A stretch of 64,000 nt of DNA from 34-65-8 sp046294735 (GTDB lineage: Bacteria; Pseudomonadota; Alphaproteobacteria; Sphingomonadales; Sphingomonadaceae), in assembly GCA_046294735.1 (NCBI GenBank), contig JBKBKB010000003.1, forward strand, positions 124,001 through 188,000, in the 5' to 3' direction. The notes under the pieces were generated by a model, which saw only the letters and a list, made by a program, of their open reading frames with translations, ran no database searches and was not told where the DNA came from. Both the position numbers and the translations under genes were made by a program. Below, piece by piece: positions 25,677 through 34,327 of this stretch (position 1 is its first letter; every line of letters starts with the position of its first letter).

Positions 25677-26714
25677 TCACCCCTGCAGCTGGCGTTGCCA
25701 CGCCCGGACGGTCGCGACAAGCTGTTCGACATGGGCAATCGGGGTGAACTGTCCAATCCCGTGGCCCAGATTGAACACATGCGGTCGGTCAGCGAAAGCG
25801 CGCAGGATCACGTTCGTCCGCTCCACTAGTGCCTCGCCCCCGGCCAGCAACAGCAACGGATCGAGGTTACCCTGCACCGGGAGGTCGGGCGCCAGGGTGG
25901 CCGCGACCCACGCCGGATCGAGCGTCTCGTCGATCCCGACCGCATCAACCCCGGTTTCCCGCGCATAGGCGGCGAGTTTCTCGCCGGAACCCTTGGGGAA
26001 ACCGATCACCGGGATACCCGGCCGTGCTGCGTGCAGCGCTGCTGCCAGCCGCGCATTGGGCGCAATCACCCAGCGGGCATACTGATCCGGCGCGAGGCTG
26101 CCAGCCCAGCTGTCGAACAGCTGCACTGCCTCGACCCCGGCATCGATCTGGCCAATCAGATAATCGACCGTCGCCCGCTCGATCGCTTCGATCAGCTCAC
26201 CGAACGCCACCGGATCGCGATAGGCCAGTGCGCGCGCTTCGTGATGATCCTTCGAGCCCTGCCCTGCCACCATGTAGGTCGCGACCGTCCACGGACTGCC
26301 GGCAAAGCCCAGCATCGTCGTATCCGGGCCTAGCAGCTGGCGACAGCGCCGCACCGTGCCATAAACCGGGTCGAGCCGCTGCGGCATCACCTCCAGCGCA
26401 GCCCAGGCCGCATCGATCAGCGGCGGCGCCAGGCGCGGCCCTTCGCCTGCCTCGAACCACAGATCCTGCCCCATAGCATGGGGGATGACGAGGATATCCG
26501 AAAACAGGATTGCCCCGTCGAATCCGAACCGGCGGATCGGCTGCAAGGTGATTTCGGCCGCCGCCGTGCTGTCGTAGGCCAGTTCGAGAAAACCGCCCTT
26601 CTCCTGCCGCAGGGCGCGATATTCCGGCAGGTACCGCCCGGCCTGCCGCATCAGCCATAAGGGCACCTGAACACTTGGCTTGCCTTGCAGGGTATCAAGC
26701 AGGATTCCGGGCAT
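25677..26714 (-). CDS. hemE: Uroporphyrinogen decarboxylase
   Basis: 345 residues. Signature PLWLMRQAGRYLPEYRALRQ at the N-terminus and GFAGSPWTVATYMVAGQGSK near residue 130 are those of UroD, which turns uroporphyrinogen III into coproporphyrinogen III. No cofactor. It is read away from the predicted replication origin, as in Caulobacter and other alphaproteobacteria where hemE borders oriC. Confidence 0.97.
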   Translation of the reverse strand: MPGILLDTLQGKPSVQVPLWLMRQAGRYLPEYRALRQEKGGFLELAYDSTAAAEITLQPIRRFGFDGAILFSDILVIPHAMGQDLWFEAGEGPRLAPPLIDAAWAALEVMPQRLDPVYGTVRRCRQLLGPDTTMLGFAGSPWTVATYMVAGQGSKDHHEARALAYRDPVAFGELIEAIERATVDYLIGQIDAGVEAVQLFDSWAGSLAPDQYARWVIAPNARLAAALHAARPGIPVIGFPKGSGEKLAAYARETGVDAVGIDETLDPAWVAATLAPDLPVQGNLDPLLLLAGGEALVERTNVILRAFADRPHVFNLGHGIGQFTPIAHVEQLVATVRAWQRQLQG

Positions 26715-26883
26715 CGGGACGAGTCCAATCTAAATTATAAGAGTCTTTAAGGAAGGTTGTTGGAGTCTGTTGGCCCTGTGGAAAGCGGGTACAACTGGTT
26801 CTTGCCTGATTTCTCCCGGCTTGAACAGGCAGGTTGCTGGCCCGAATCGCGTGCATCGTTGAGTCAAACGAACTTTCTCCCCG

Positions 26884-26892
26884 TTATCCCCA
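26884..26892 (+). promoter_or_regulatory. DnaA box-like site 1
   Basis: TTATCCCCA, one mismatch to TTATCCACA, in the predicted origin. Confidence 0.55.
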
Positions 26893-27007
26893 CCCTGTCG
26901 AAAAGCGCCTCCGCCTGTCGACAAAGCGGCTGCGAATGGACTCGCATCGGGCATGAATGGGCTCGCCGAACTTGTCGCCAGCCCTCTCCCGTGGTTTATC
27001 CCTGCGG

Positions 27008-27016
27008 TTCTCCACA
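27008..27016 (+). promoter_or_regulatory. DnaA box-like site 2
   Basis: TTCTCCACA, one mismatch to TTATCCACA, 23 bp before the ppsR start. Confidence 0.55.
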
Positions 27017-27038
27017 GACCGGATCTGCCGTTTTTCCG

Positions 27039-27881
27039 ATGAGCCGCCTCCATCTCCACCTGGTATCCGATTCCACCGGCGAAACGCTGGAGATGGTCGC
27101 GAAGGCCGCGCTGGCCCAGTTCGAGGACACCGAGATTGTCCGCCATTTCTGGCCGATGGTGCGCTCGCGCCAACATCTCGACCGGATCGTCCCGGACCTC
27201 GCGGCGAATCCCGGACTTGTGCTTTATACCCTGGTCAATGCCGAAACGCGCACCCGCCTGGAAGAACATTGCCGACAGCTTGGCCTGCCGGCGGTTGCGG
27301 CGCTCGATTCGGTAACCGAAGCGCTCGAAGCCCAGCTAGGGCAGGAAGCTCACGGGCGGCCCGGACGCCAGCATATGATGGACGAGGCCTATTTCCGCCG
27401 GGTCGAGGCAATCCACTATACGATCGCTCATGATGACGGGGTCGGGTGGGAAAACTGGGAAGAAGCAGACATCGTCCTGGCTGGCGTCAGCCGCACATCC
27501 AAGACCCCGACCAGCATTTACCTTGCCAATCGCGGCTTCAAGACGGCCAATATCCCGCTGGTGGTGGAAAGCCCCCCTCCGCCAGAGCTGTTTTCCCTGC
27601 GCCGACCGTTGGTCGTGGGCCTCACCACCGCGCCTGAACGACTGGTGCAGGTGCGGCGCAACCGCCTGCTCAGCCTCAACGAGAATGCTGAGACCGCCTA
27701 TGTCGACAACGACCGCGTTCGGGCCGAGGTCCAGTTCGCCCGGCGGATGTTCGCCGACAATGGCTGGCCGGTGATCGATGTCACCCGGCGCTCGATCGAG
27801 GAAACGGCCGCCGCCGTGATCCGTCTTCATGGCGAGCGTGACCGCAAGGGCGATCTGCCGGCTGATGGAGGGGCGATATGA
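27039..27881 (+). CDS. ppsR: Pyruvate,phosphate dikinase/PEP synthase regulatory protein (DUF299)
   Basis: 280 residues from ATG 27039 (MSRLHLHLVSDSTGETLEM); an in-frame start at 26757 would run through the predicted origin. The P-loop-like GVSRTSKTPTSIYLANRG (about residues 148-165) and IPLVVESPPPPELF are the signature of the bifunctional kinase/pyrophosphorylase that switches PEP synthase or PPDK on and off with ADP/Pi. It is the first gene right of the origin, the same position as in Caulobacter, and overlaps maf by four bases. Confidence 0.93.
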   Translation: MSRLHLHLVSDSTGETLEMVAKAALAQFEDTEIVRHFWPMVRSRQHLDRIVPDLAANPGLVLYTLVNAETRTRLEEHCRQLGLPAVAALDSVTEALEAQLGQEAHGRPGRQHMMDEAYFRRVEAIHYTIAHDDGVGWENWEEADIVLAGVSRTSKTPTSIYLANRGFKTANIPLVVESPPPPELFSLRRPLVVGLTTAPERLVQVRRNRLLSLNENAETAYVDNDRVRAEVQFARRMFADNGWPVIDVTRRSIEETAAAVIRLHGERDRKGDLPADGGAI

Positions 27882-28456
27882 TCGTTCTGGCTTCCAAAAG
27901 CGCTTCACGCCGGGCCATGCTTGATGCGGCGGGCGTGGCGTTTGAGTCAATCCCGGCGGAAATTGACGAACGCGCGCTGGAAGCGTCGCTGGCTGATGCC
28001 GGACCCCGGGCAATTGCGCTTGAACTGGCGCGCGCCAAGGCTCTGGCGGTGTCTCCCCCGGGCCGTTTGGTGCTGGGGAGCGATTCGCTGGTCAGCGTCG
28101 CAGAGCGACGGTTCGACAAGCCAGCCAGCCGGGACCAGGCCGCCGAGCACCTGCAGTTCTTCTCCGGCCAGGTGATGGAGCTTCACTCCGCTGCCGCACT
28201 TCAGCGCGATGGCGCACTGCTGTGGTCACATTGCGATATTGCCCGGCTGCATGTCCGCCAGCTTTCGGACCAGTTCATTGCCGACTATCTGGAGCATGAA
28301 TGGCCTGCCGTCTCGGGCTGCGTCGGCGTGTTCCGGATCGAGGCGCGCGGGGTGCAATTGTTCGAACGGATAGAGGGCGATCACTTTACCGTGCTCGGGA
28401 TGCCGCTGCTGCCGGTGCTGGGCGCCTTGCGCGCGCAGGGAGTGCTGCCGGGATGA
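27878..28456 (+). CDS. maf: Maf-like nucleotide pyrophosphatase
   Basis: 192 residues. Starts IVLASKSASRRAMLDAAGV, the Maf signature, with LVLGSDSLVSV and VFRIEARGVQLFERIEGD further on. Maf proteins hydrolyse dTTP/UTP or modified nucleotides and limit incorporation of altered bases. Overlaps ppsR and aroE by four bases each. Confidence 0.9.
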   Translation: MIVLASKSASRRAMLDAAGVAFESIPAEIDERALEASLADAGPRAIALELARAKALAVSPPGRLVLGSDSLVSVAERRFDKPASRDQAAEHLQFFSGQVMELHSAAALQRDGALLWSHCDIARLHVRQLSDQFIADYLEHEWPAVSGCVGVFRIEARGVQLFERIEGDHFTVLGMPLLPVLGALRAQGVLPG

Positions 28457-29310
28457 GCATTCCCTATGCCGAGGTGATCGGCCACCCCATCGCTCAGTCG
28501 AAGTCTCCGGCGATCCACAACTTTTGGCTCGGAAAGCTCGGAATCGCCGCTGAGTACCGCGCCTGCCAGGTCCGGCCTGATGAACTGGCGGACTATCTTG
28601 CCGCCCGACGCAACGATCCGGACTGGCGCGGCTGCAATGTCACGATGCCGCACAAGCAGGCGGTGATACCCCTCCTCTACAGCGTGGAGCAACCGGCGGG
28701 CGCCATTGGCGCGGTCAATACGATCTTCCCGGCGTCTGATCGGTTGCTTGCCGGCACGAATACCGATGCGGTGGGGTTTCTCGAACCTCTCGCTGCCGAT
28801 CTGGCGCAGACCCACTACTTCCGCATGGCGCGCATCCTCGGCACCGGCGGCGCGGCGCGGGCGATTATCTCTGCTCTGGCAGGCCGCGGTTTCACGCTGG
28901 TCGTGGCCGGGCGCGACCAGGGCAAGGCGCGTGCCCTGCTCGACGAACTGGCTCCCTCCGGCGAACACCACGCCGTCAATCTTGCCCATTTTGCCAGCCC
29001 GACCGATTTTGCCTTTGATGACCGCGAGCAATGCCTTGATCTGGTCATCAACGCGTCCTCGCTCGGGATGCAGGGTCAGCCGCAGCTGCCATTTGAATGG
29101 AGCCATGCGCCGCCGGGGAGTATTGTCTACGACATCGTCACCGCCCCGCTCGACACCGCTTTCCTGCAAGACGCGCGCGCGGCGGGGCACCGGACCATCG
29201 ACGGGCTATGCATGCTGATCGGGCAGGCGGCGGCCGCGTTCGAGCGCTTCTTTGGATGCCCTGCCCCCCGCGAGCACGATTCCGAACTCAGAATGCTGCT
29301 GATCCGGTGA
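28453..29310 (+). CDS. aroE: Shikimate dehydrogenase
   Basis: 285 residues from ATG 28453. VIGHPIAQSKSPAIHNFW at the N-terminus, catalytic Lys68 in NVTMPHKQ, TNTDAVGFLEPL and NADPH-binding GTGGAARAIISAL are canonical for AroE. It reduces 3-dehydroshikimate in aromatic amino acid synthesis. Overlaps maf upstream (ATGA) and coaE downstream (GTGA). Confidence 0.96.
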   Translation: MSIPYAEVIGHPIAQSKSPAIHNFWLGKLGIAAEYRACQVRPDELADYLAARRNDPDWRGCNVTMPHKQAVIPLLYSVEQPAGAIGAVNTIFPASDRLLAGTNTDAVGFLEPLAADLAQTHYFRMARILGTGGAARAIISALAGRGFTLVVAGRDQGKARALLDELAPSGEHHAVNLAHFASPTDFAFDDREQCLDLVINASSLGMQGQPQLPFEWSHAPPGSIVYDIVTAPLDTAFLQDARAAGHRTIDGLCMLIGQAAAAFERFFGCPAPREHDSELRMLLIR

Positions 29311-29909
29311 CGCGGCCGTTGATCATTGGCCTGACCGGCTCGATCGGCATGGGCAAGTCGACCGTGGCCGCCATGTTCGAGGAACTGGGCGTCCCGGTGT
29401 TCGATGCCGATGCCGAAGTGCACCGCTTGCAAGGACCGGACGGCGCGCTTCTGCCAGCGATCGAGGCCGCCTTTCCAGGGACCACCGGCCCTGCCGGCGT
29501 CGACCGGGGCAAGCTCGGGGCCCACGTGTTCGGCGATGATACCGCGCTTGCCCGGTTGGAAGCGATTGTCCACCCGGCGGTGGCGGCCGCCCGTCAGGCG
29601 TTCCTGATCGACCATGCGGCCCAGCCAGTGGTGGTGTTCGATATCCCGCTGTTGTTCGAGAAGGGCGGCGCAGCCCAGGTTGACCGGGTGGTGGTGGTAT
29701 CCGCCCCGGCTGATGTCCAACGCGCACGCGTGCTGGCGCGGCCCGGCATGACGCCGGAAAAGTTTGCCCAGATTCTCGCCCGCCAGGTACCGGACGCCGA
29801 AAAGCGGGCTCGCGCAGACCATGTGATCGATACCGGCACCAGCCTTGAACTAACCGGCGCGGCGGTTGCTGCACTGGTCGCATCCTTGTTGCAGAACACG
29901 CACAAATAG
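29307..29909 (+). CDS. coaE: Dephospho-CoA kinase
   Basis: 200 residues from GTG 29307, overlapping the aroE stop. P-loop GLTGSIGMGKSTVAAMFEEL, VFDADAEVHRL, then HPAVAAARQAFL and PLLFEKGGA are the CoaE pattern. The last step of coenzyme A synthesis. Part of the coupled ppsR-maf-aroE-coaE run. Confidence 0.95.
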   Translation: MTRPLIIGLTGSIGMGKSTVAAMFEELGVPVFDADAEVHRLQGPDGALLPAIEAAFPGTTGPAGVDRGKLGAHVFGDDTALARLEAIVHPAVAAARQAFLIDHAAQPVVVFDIPLLFEKGGAAQVDRVVVVSAPADVQRARVLARPGMTPEKFAQILARQVPDAEKRARADHVIDTGTSLELTGAAVAALVASLLQNTHK

Positions 29910-29958
29910 CCGCCCGGACCCCTTGCGCTGGCCAGCAATGCGTCCGATAACCTGACCA

Positions 29959-30645
29959 ATGCGGGAAATTGTGTTCGACACCGAAACCACCGGGCTTGAC
30001 CCCCAGAACGGGGACCGGATGGTGGAAATCGGCTGTGTCGAAATGGTCAACCGGGTCGAAACCGGGGCTACCTTCCATGCCTATTTCAATCCGCAGCGCG
30101 ACATGCCGGCCCAGGCCGAGGCGGTGCACGGCCTGTCGGCAGCATTCCTTTCGGACAAGCCGCTGTTTGGTGCACTGGCCGATGATCTGCTCGCCTTTCT
30201 TGGCGATGCACCGCTTATCGCGCATAACGCCGCGTTCGATTTCGGGTTTCTCAACACCGAACTCGCGAACTGCGGGCGTGAACCCGTCAGCCTCGACCGG
30301 ATGATTGATACGGTAGCGATTGCCCGCCGCAAGCACCCCGGCGCCAAGCTCAGTCTTGACGCGCTGTGCAGCCGATACGGGGTCGATCGCAGCCACCGGG
30401 TCAAGCACGGCGCGCTGCTCGATGCCGAACTGCTGGCGCAGGTCTATGTCGAACTGACTGGCGGGCGTCAGATCGGGCTGGCTCTGGCCGCAGAACACGG
30501 CACTGCCATAGGTGAGGTGCGGCTTGCGGCGACTACAGCCGAACGGGTTTTCCGCGCACCCCGTCCACATGCAGCCACTGCCGACGAACTGGCGCGGCAT
30601 CAGGCCTTTATCAAGCAAATGGCTTCACCCCTGTGGAGCAAATAA
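29959..30645 (+). CDS. dnaQ: DNA polymerase III epsilon subunit (3'-5' exonuclease)
   Basis: 228 residues. DEDDh exonuclease motifs are all visible: Exo I DTETTGLDPQNGDR, Exo II HNAAFDFGFLNTEL, and Exo III HGALLDAELLAQVYVE. This is proofreading of the replicative polymerase. It is the usual end of the origin-proximal alphaproteobacterial cluster. A small perfect hairpin (30647-30660) follows the stop. Confidence 0.95.
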   Translation: MREIVFDTETTGLDPQNGDRMVEIGCVEMVNRVETGATFHAYFNPQRDMPAQAEAVHGLSAAFLSDKPLFGALADDLLAFLGDAPLIAHNAAFDFGFLNTELANCGREPVSLDRMIDTVAIARRKHPGAKLSLDALCSRYGVDRSHRVKHGALLDAELLAQVYVELTGGRQIGLALAAEHGTAIGEVRLAATTAERVFRAPRPHAATADELARHQAFIKQMASPLWSK

Positions 30646-30678
30646 GGGGGTATGAACCCCGTACATGAAGGAGATCAG

Positions 30679-31257
30679 ATGATGGATATCAGGGTATCGG
30701 GCCACCAGATGGAAACCGGCGCGGCGCTCCAGGATCATGTCTCCGACCGCCTTAACGCGATTGTCGAAAAATATTTCGGCCGGGCGATTTCCTCGCAAGT
30801 GACCTTCGGCAAGGCGCCCGCAGGAATGTACAGCTGCGATATCGTAACCCACGTGATGCAGGGCCTGCTGCTCAAGGCCAATGCGGTGGCGGCGGACGCG
30901 CACTTGGCGCTCGACCAGGCCGCGGAGAAGATCGACAAGCAGCTGCGCCGGTACAAGCGCCGCCTGCATGACCGGCACGAACAAACCGCCCATGCCCAAC
31001 GCGCGGAAGAGGCGAGCTATCGCATTTTCGCCTCGCCCGAAGTGGAAGAGGACGTGCGCGAGGAAGACGAGGCGGGCGCGCCGCCGATCATCGCTGAAAC
31101 CACCGCCGATATTCCTGAGACGAGCGTGGCCGATGCAGTGATGATGCTGGACCTGCGGGACACCAATGCGCTGCTATTCAAAAACGCTGGCACCGGACGG
31201 CATAATATGGTTTATCGCCGAAATGATGGCTCGATCGGCTGGGTTGAGCCTCGCTGA
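30679..31257 (+). CDS. hpf: Long-form ribosome hibernation promoting factor
   Basis: 192 residues from the double ATG at 30679/30682 with AAGGAG just upstream. An N-terminal S30AE domain (DIRVSGHQMETGAALQDHV to about residue 100) plus a C-terminal domain ending TNALLFKNAGTGRHNMVYRR, the sfri/long-HPF type that dimerises 70S ribosomes into 100S particles in stationary phase. Followed by ptsN after 108 bp, a frequent alphaproteobacterial pairing, though rpoN, which often precedes it, is absent here. Confidence 0.92.
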   Translation: MMDIRVSGHQMETGAALQDHVSDRLNAIVEKYFGRAISSQVTFGKAPAGMYSCDIVTHVMQGLLLKANAVAADAHLALDQAAEKIDKQLRRYKRRLHDRHEQTAHAQRAEEASYRIFASPEVEEDVREEDEAGAPPIIAETTADIPETSVADAVMMLDLRDTNALLFKNAGTGRHNMVYRRNDGSIGWVEPR

Positions 31258-31365
31258 GGCACGGTATCAGCCCAAGGGGCGCCGGGCATCTTTAACGGGA
31301 GATGCACATGTCCGCTCCGGAGCCTCCCGGCTCTTGCCTTGACCTTGTGCTGACTGAACTGATCA

Positions 31366-31827
31366 ATGGAACTCAACTACACCCTTTCCCCTCAGGCGCT
31401 GGCAATCGTTTCGGCTGGCAGCAAACCGGCTATTCTCGAAACGCTGGCGCAGTGTTTTGCCCGTGCTTACCGGCTCGATCAGGCCACGGTACTCGAAGCG
31501 CTGGACGAGCGGGAAAAGCTCGGCAGCACCGGCTTCGGGCGCGGTGTTGCCATTCCCCATGCCCGGATCGACGGGATCAACCGGCCCGTGGCGGCCTTCC
31601 TGCGGCTCGATGCGCCGGTGGCTTTCGCAGCGGCGGACGATCTGCCGGTCGAGCTGGTGTTCGGCCTGCTATCGCCAGCCAGTGCCGGGGCAACCCACTT
31701 GCACGCGCTGGCGGAAATCTCCCGCCTGGTGCGTGACGAAGCCCTGCAGGACGCCCTGCTTGGCGCAGGCGATGCCGAGGCGCTTTACGCCCTGCTCACC
31801 AATGTTGCGGACCGGACCGCTGCCTGA
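31366..31827 (+). CDS. ptsN: Nitrogen phosphotransferase EIIA-Ntr
   Basis: 153 residues. EIIA fold with phosphorylated His65 in VAIPHARIDGIN; LVFGLLSPASAGATHLHALAEISRL is the usual second signature. It receives phosphate from NPr of the PTS-Ntr and regulates nitrogen, potassium and envelope processes. Its 3' end overlaps the next gene by 26 bp. Confidence 0.93.
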   Translation: MELNYTLSPQALAIVSAGSKPAILETLAQCFARAYRLDQATVLEALDEREKLGSTGFGRGVAIPHARIDGINRPVAAFLRLDAPVAFAAADDLPVELVFGLLSPASAGATHLHALAEISRLVRDEALQDALLGAGDAEALYALLTNVADRTAA

Positions 31828-32281
31828 TCCTGGTGTCAGCGCCCGTTCGCACCTTCGGGCGCTGGAAGGCCTCTACAGTGCATCCGCCATCAATATCCTG
31901 TTCCCCTCACGGCTGGAAATCGCCGGTGAAGGGCTCGCCCGGATTCGATTTGAGGTCACGCCCGCCTGCTTTCACGCCGGGGGCGCTGCGCATGGAACGC
32001 TCTATTTCAAGATGCTGGACGACGCCGCATTCTATGCCGCCAACACTCTGGTCAGTGACCGCTTCCTCCTGACCACGGCCTTCAATTTGCACTTCACCCG
32101 CCCCTTGCGGACGGGCCCGGTGATCGCCGAGGGGCGCTGGGTCAGCGGGCGGCGGCGGGTCCTCGTCGCTGAAGCGCGCCTGGTCGATGCCGCAGGCGAG
32201 GAAGCCGGACGCGGTACCGGCACCTTCATGCGTTCGCACATTCCGCTGGCCAGCCTGCCGGGATACCGGGCCGATGGATGA
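31802..32281 (+). CDS. PaaI-family hotdog thioesterase
   Basis: 159 residues from ATG 31802 (MLRTGPLPDPGVSARSHL), the only sensible in-frame start; the longer frame has no homology value. Hotdog-fold features: ACFHAGGAAHGTLYFKMLDDAAFYAANTL and FLLTTAFNLHFTRPLRTGPVIAEG, with RFEVTPAC. The family hydrolyses acyl-CoA, often phenylacetyl- or hydroxyphenylacetyl-CoA, but the substrate is open. The start lies inside the end of ptsN, and the stop overlaps the DUF1491 start, so the three are coupled. Confidence 0.8.
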   Translation: MLRTGPLPDPGVSARSHLRALEGLYSASAINILFPSRLEIAGEGLARIRFEVTPACFHAGGAAHGTLYFKMLDDAAFYAANTLVSDRFLLTTAFNLHFTRPLRTGPVIAEGRWVSGRRRVLVAEARLVDAAGEEAGRGTGTFMRSHIPLASLPGYRADG

Positions 32282-32606
32282 ACGGCTTCCCGTTCATGTC
32301 GAAGCCAACGGGCTGATCCGCGCGGTCGAGGCTGCGGGCGGGTTTGCAACCGTGCTGGCGAAGGGCGAGCGCGATGCCGGAACCCTGCTGCTGGTAACAA
32401 TCGGCCATGGCCAGCCCGCTTGCCTTTACGAACGCATGCCACGTCCGGACGGGACTCGGCCATTTATTGCTGCAAAGCGGGAAAAGTCGGAAAATCCGCA
32501 GGAATTTACCGAATATCTGGCTCGCAGGCGGCGTCAGGACCCGGATTGCTGGCTGATTGAACTGGACGTCCCGGATGCGGAACGGTTCATCGCAAGCTGG
32601 AACTGA
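32274..32606 (+). CDS. DUF1491-family protein
   Basis: 110 residues from ATG 32274. MDERLPVHVEANGLIRAVEA, GFATVLAKGERDAGTLLL, LYERMPRPDG, and NPQEFTEYLARRRRQDPDCW are conserved features of DUF1491, a small soluble alphaproteobacterial family of unknown function. It overlaps the thioesterase stop by eight bases. Confidence 0.85.
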   Translation: MDERLPVHVEANGLIRAVEAAGGFATVLAKGERDAGTLLLVTIGHGQPACLYERMPRPDGTRPFIAAKREKSENPQEFTEYLARRRRQDPDCWLIELDVPDAERFIASWN

Positions 32607-32810
32607 AAATTTGACTTGCCCGGTTTGATCGCTACCGGCGCTGCGACTTCGTAAGGCGCAGGCGGCGAGGCGGCATTCCGGCCGCCGGGCAGGCACGCAG
32701 ACGGGGGACGGCCGGCAGGCCAGCAATCGGACCGACTCGAGGACGCAAGCAACGCGCATCCGGTCCCAGCCTGCGACTTGGCCCGTCAACCGCACGATCT
32801 GACGGACATA

Positions 32811-33470
32811 ATGCAAATCCTTACCCGTTACGCCAGCACGGCGGCGCTTGCCGTTGGCCTGGCCTTCACTGTTGCCGGAGCAGAATTTTCCGGTGCCAAT
32901 GCCCAGACCGCTATGCCGGTTGCGGCGAACGCAGCAGCTGTAACCGGTGAAATCGTGCCGGTGTTCGTACCCGAAGCAGTGGTCCAGCCGCTCCCCCAGC
33001 CCCCCATCCCTGAAATGACGGCCCCGGATTCGGCCCCGGCGATGGCGAATGCCGCGTCGCTGCATGAACTGGTGGCCTTGACCAGCACTGACGGCCAGCT
33101 CTCCCCGGAACTCGATTGCCTTGCGGGTGCGATCTACTTCGAAGCGCGCGGCGAGCCCTTGCTGGGTCAGCTGGCTGTGGCCGAAGTGATCATCAACCGC
33201 AGCCGGTCAAATCGTTTCCCCGACACCTATTGCGCTGTTGTGCGCCAACCGGGCCAGTTCTCATTCGTGCGCAAGGGCGCGATTCCGCAGGCCCGCCGCA
33301 GCACCCGGGCCTGGCAGAACGCCGTGGCGGTGGCCCGAATTGCCCATTCCGGCGGGTGGCAAAGCCACGCCGAAGACGCGCTCTATTTCCACGCGAATTA
33401 TGTCCGCCCGAGCTGGAGCCGCAGCAAGCAGGCGCTGGCGACAATCGACTCGCACATCTTCTATCGCTGA
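32811..33470 (+). CDS. SleB-like cell wall hydrolase
   Basis: 219 residues from ATG 32811 (MQILTRYASTAALAVGLAFT), a secretory signal with probable cleavage after GANAQ. A proline/alanine linker (residues about 40-85) precedes the Hydrolase_2 domain: CLAGAIYFEARGEPLLGQLAVAEVIINRSRS, with the catalytic glutamate in FEARGE, and HANYVRPSW. The family are transglycosylase-like peptidoglycan hydrolases related to SleB. It acts in the periplasm. Its 204-bp upstream gap has no recognised gene. Confidence 0.88.
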   Translation: MQILTRYASTAALAVGLAFTVAGAEFSGANAQTAMPVAANAAAVTGEIVPVFVPEAVVQPLPQPPIPEMTAPDSAPAMANAASLHELVALTSTDGQLSPELDCLAGAIYFEARGEPLLGQLAVAEVIINRSRSNRFPDTYCAVVRQPGQFSFVRKGAIPQARRSTRAWQNAVAVARIAHSGGWQSHAEDALYFHANYVRPSWSRSKQALATIDSHIFYR

Positions 33471-33515
33471 TGGCGCAGCCCTGCGGTCCGTCTGCCGTCC
33501 CGATCGTGCCGGGCT

Positions 33516-34289
33516 TCAATCGCGCAGGGCAACCCACACCGGTGCATGGTCGCTGGCCTTTTCGCGCCCGCGGTGTTCCTTGTCGACCCCTGCTGCCTCC
33601 AGCCGGTCCGCCAGTTCGGGCGAGAGCAGCAGATGGTCGATCCGAAAGCCATGGTCACGCTGCCAGGCCCCGGCCTGGTAGTCCCAGTAGGTCCACACCC
33701 CGCCGCGTGGATTGAGGGCGTCGATTGCGTCGGTCCAGCCATCGCTGAGCAGACGATGAAAGGCGCCGCGCGATTCGGGCTGCATCAGGGCGTCTGTGGC
33801 CATGGCCCGGGGCGACCAGACATCCTTGTCTTGCGGGATGACGTTGAAATCCCCGACCACCGCGCAGGGGATCTCAAGTGCCCACAGTTCCGCCATGCGG
33901 GCGCGCAGCCGTTCCATCCACGCCAGTTTGTAATCGAACTTTGGCCCTGGCACCGGGTTGCCATTGGGCAGGTAGATGCACACCACCCGCACCCCGCCCA
34001 CGTCTGCCTCAAGGTAACGGGATTGCTCGTCGTCCGGATCACCGGGCAGGCCGCGCTGCACCTCCACCGGGGTCATGCCGTCGGCCAGGATGGCGACCCC
34101 GTTGAAGCTCTTCTGGCCGTGCCAGATGGCGTGATAGCCGATCTTGGCGAACGCGTCGGCCGGGAAACCATCGTCCTGCGTCTTGATCTCCTGCAGGCAG
34201 GCGACCGTAGGCCGCGTTTCCGCGAGCCAATCCAGCAGGCGCGGCTGGCGCGCTTTGATCCCGTTGATGTTGAAACTGGCGATACGCAT
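33516..34289 (-). CDS. xth: Exodeoxyribonuclease III (AP endonuclease)
   Basis: 257 residues. MRIASFNINGIKARQPRLLDWL, CLQEIKTQDDGF, VVGDFNVIP, HGFRIDHLLLSP and a final SDHAPVW carry the Mg2+-binding and catalytic residues of the exonuclease III family. It repairs abasic and 3'-blocked DNA. Convergent with the cell wall hydrolase; 38 bp downstream of the Fe-S carrier gene. Confidence 0.96.
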   Translation of the reverse strand: MRIASFNINGIKARQPRLLDWLAETRPTVACLQEIKTQDDGFPADAFAKIGYHAIWHGQKSFNGVAILADGMTPVEVQRGLPGDPDDEQSRYLEADVGGVRVVCIYLPNGNPVPGPKFDYKLAWMERLRARMAELWALEIPCAVVGDFNVIPQDKDVWSPRAMATDALMQPESRGAFHRLLSDGWTDAIDALNPRGGVWTYWDYQAGAWQRDHGFRIDHLLLSPELADRLEAAGVDKEHRGREKASDHAPVWVALRD

Positions 34290-34327
34290 GGGTCAGGCTG
34301 TGCCCGATCCGGCTGGAAACGTCTAAT

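Larger units (their letters stand above)
26715..27038. other. Predicted chromosome replication origin (oriC)
   Basis: A 324-bp gene-free gap between hemE (minus) and ppsR (plus), the conserved oriC location in alphaproteobacteria. It has an AT-rich tract (26727-26750, 19 of 24 bases A/T) that could be the unwinding element, two DnaA boxes with one mismatch to TTATCCACA (26884-26892 and 27008-27016), a third with two mismatches (26777-26785, reverse), and a pair of CCTGTCGA-starting imperfect direct repeats (26894-26907 and 26914-26928). Six GANTC sites occur between 26721 and 26943, one more at 26703 in hemE. Genes left and right run away from it. Not proven experimentally. Confidence 0.78.
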
